Shown piece after piece: positions 62,341 to 64,000 of a DNA stretch of 64,000 nt; the first letter of the stretch is position 1, and the number at the start of each line of letters is the position of its first letter. A program made the translations under genes and the position numbers. Source of the stretch: Amyelois transitella (Eukaryota; Arthropoda; Insecta; Lepidoptera; Pyralidae); the NCBI RefSeq assembly GCF_032362555.1, contig NC_083524.1:1350001-1414000 (forward strand), read 5' to 3'. The notes under the pieces were generated by a model. That model was not told the origin of the DNA. It ran no database searches and saw nothing but the letters and a program-made list of their open reading frames with translations.

Positions 62341-62774
62341 ATGTACAAAGATTATTTTCAGCCTATCGCTATCCGAGACATGTATCAATTGGCCGTCGAT
62401 GGTCGAGAGTATTCAGACGATGACCTCTTAAACTATCCCCCATCTAGACTCTGTCTACAACGTAAAGGATCTTAAGGGAATGAAAAGCCGTGTTTTCGGT
62501 CCGATATAAAAATACATTACCCAAAATCAATCTAGCATTTGCAAGCTTTCTGAGAGCTAGCTACGATATCAAATATCGAAATACGTCGAAGATGACTGCG
62601 CTAGTCCATAAACGGCAAAAACATACCAGACTTCACTATTTGAACGAAATCACATTGGATTTACGCACTTATACCGTCGTAATAGAGGCTGAAACTGCAT
62701 ATGAGATGGTTTTGCGTTGGCGAAAAAGGTATTCGGTTGGGGTTCCTTTTCGGGCGACTTTGGATGCGATTTAA
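62341..62774 (+). CDS. candidate two-exon gene, family unknown
   Basis: An ATG at 62341 opens 40 codons (MYKDYFQPIAIRDMYQLAVD...) up to a possible donor AAC|GTAAAG near 62460. A second open stretch runs to TAA at 62772-62774, ending RYSVGVPFRATLDAI. An intron of about 75 bp with acceptor 'caatctag' at 62535 joins the two in phase, giving about 120 residues rich in basic and aromatic residues without a signal peptide. Alternatively 'attattttcag' at 62361 is an acceptor and the first piece is an internal exon. AATAAA follows the stop by about 25 bp. I do not recognise the protein. The donor lies in text that also resembles a family A tail ('ctctgtctac'), which weakens the model. Confidence 0.3.
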
Positions 62775-62839
62775 GTATATTATTGTACCTATATTCAAAA
62801 TCAATAAACTCAATAAAATTAATAAGTGAATTCTACTAA

Positions 62840-63075
62840 CTTGGGATTATTTTAGGCGATGGGCTAGCAACCTGTCTCTATTTGAATTTCAATTCTATCT
62901 TGAGAAGACTGATAGGCCACGTTCAGCTGTTTGGCTTAATTAAAGAATGAGATTCAAATAGTGACAGGTCGCTAGTCAATCGCCTAAAACAAGAATCCCA
63001 AGTTTATAAGCTTATCCCTAGTCGCCTTTTACGACATCCATGGAAACGACATGGAGATAAAAAATAGAATAGGAC
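62840..63075. repeat. two family A pieces, head to head
   Basis: A plus-strand internal piece (62840-62900, 'aggcgatgggctagcaacct') meets a minus-strand piece (62895-63075, 'aagactgataggccacgttc' to 'ttttacgacatccatgg'). Confidence 0.75.
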
Positions 63076-63089
63076 CACCTATTCTCTTT

Positions 63090-63450
63090 TTTATAAGAGT
63101 ATTATATTTTAATTTTAAATACCTTAATAAACGCTAACACTCGTGACCCACCCTTAACGTTCTTTGCAAACGATGCCGTCTTGTGGCGGAAATTATCAGC
63201 TATGAGAGTTCAGATATCTGTTATCAGAGCCACTCCCGACCCTGGATAAGGCTCCAGATCCTGGGAATATCCGGCTGTGATCTGATTAGTGGGAATCTGA
63301 ACGGTGAACGTATCAGATGATTCGGTTTTTAACCGTTTCGAAAAGGGAGGTCCTCTATTTTATTCAGACAAAACTAATAATTTGATTTTAATATTACAGT
63401 GAAGGCTGGAGTAGAGTGTAAATTGATGACATTTTTTTAATGTTTTTGTC
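63090..63450. other. no recognisable feature
   Basis: Non-repeat-looking sequence without supportable genes. Confidence 0.4.
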
Positions 63451-63861
63451 TTTTACCGGGTAGACAGAGCCGAAAGTTTTGAATGCTACTATTTCCAGTA
63501 TGACTTCAAAATATTAACAATATGTTATCAGTAATTATATATATGTATGAATCAGTTACTTATGTATGTATTCAGTTAATACATACATAGATAATGCGTA
63601 TACCCTCTAGGGGTAGACAGAGCCAACAGACCTATCTACCCCGCGAGGTAAGACCAATTAACCTAAAACTCTACAAGCATTTGCGTAATAACAACGAAAA
63701 CCAAATAAACCTAATTAAAAATCTTATCTCATGAATCATTTCAACATAATCTAGTATCAATTTCATTTAATCAGTTCTTTTATATACACTTGTTTATCTA
63801 TAACTAATCCATCACACATTTTTCAGTTTAATTTTGTACGACTGTGTGTGAAGCATTGAAT

Positions 63862-63935
63862 ATGATTTACAAAATCATTTTTATGTTGTTTATTGTCACA
63901 TTCGTCGTAGGGTCAAAACATGACCAGTATAAAGG
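63862..63935 (+). CDS. first exon of a secreted protein
   Basis: ATG at 63862 opens 24 codons plus two bases, MIYKIIFMLFIVTFVVGSKH..., a textbook signal peptide with a Lys, a hydrophobic run of about 12 and a small-residue cleavage region at VVGS. A consensus donor AAAGG|GTGAGT follows, and the unspliced frame stops at once (GGG TGA), as expected at a true exon end. The gene must continue to the right of the window. Many secreted insect protein families start this way, so the family cannot be told. Confidence 0.6.
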
Positions 63936-64000
63936 GTGAGTTATTATCCATTTATAATTAAATTTGATGACATAGTTAATTATTTCGAGAAGAGTTAGAT

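Noticed and set aside
1..64000. CRISPR array or bacterial defence system
   Set aside because: The many repeats are dispersed and of both orientations with target-site duplications; no regular spacer pattern and no prokaryotic genes.

Overview
This window is repeat-dominated nuclear DNA from an insect, almost certainly a moth or butterfly. Evidence for that: an R1-clade retrotransposon with two overlapping ORFs, RTE-type LINE 3' ends with TATG-repeat tails, many fragments ending in the 'cccgcgacttcgtccgcg' motif that is common in lepidopteran repeats, and AT-rich DNA with short spliced exons. There is no bacterial gene organisation, operon or CRISPR array. The species cannot be named from the sequence alone.

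Layout. 1-2,210: RTE and SINE fragments and one candidate secreted-protein exon on the minus strand (953-1066). 2,211-11,328 and 14,417-17,324: two copies of a segment of about 2.9 kb. The first copy carries a 6.16-kb, apparently intact R1-clade LINE (4,560-10,716, minus strand) with a perfect 14-bp target-site duplication; the second copy keeps the empty site. Between the copies (11,329-14,416) is a stack of nested repeats that includes a 5'-truncated LINE with one nonsense codon in its reverse transcriptase. 17,325-25,980: SINEs, fold-backs and RTE tails. 26,003-29,560: a tandem duplication with a 1,779-bp period, with a crossover junction inside a SINE. 32,294-33,266: the only convincing complete protein gene, a two-exon secreted protein resembling GILT thiol reductases but without a CXXC site. 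37,089-38,814: an element bounded by inverted repeats of about 330 bp around a decayed CCHC plus PD..D coding region. 52,411-52,482: a tRNA-Glu(TTC) gene. 60,100-64,000: repeats plus candidate exons, including a signal-peptide exon running toward the right edge.

The dominant repeat ('family A', over 50 copies or pieces) is a SINE-like unit of about 250 bp. It starts with GTGCCGTGTGG and ends in (TATG)n; well-preserved copies have 13-14 bp target-site duplications. Its last 45 bp or so resemble the 3' end of the RTE LINE in the same window, so it is probably copied by the RTE enzyme. Two other families have tRNA-like heads: 'family B' (about 245 bp) and 'family C' (about 370 bp). Further families are X (about 0.8 kb, with an internal tRNA-like block), E and F (ending in the cgcgacttcgtccgcg motif), K, and a LINE 3' UTR ending in (TTCTA)n. 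Family letters are my own labels. Poor family A fragments not listed separately include pieces near 460, 1880, 2015, 10800, 16755, 20994, 31075, 31735, 36520, 41765, 47259, 50870, 56585, 59155 and 63600.

The genes do not form a pathway. The story of the window is repeat biology: target-primed insertions, nested insertions, template-switch-like hairpins, long flanking repeats and recombination between repeats.
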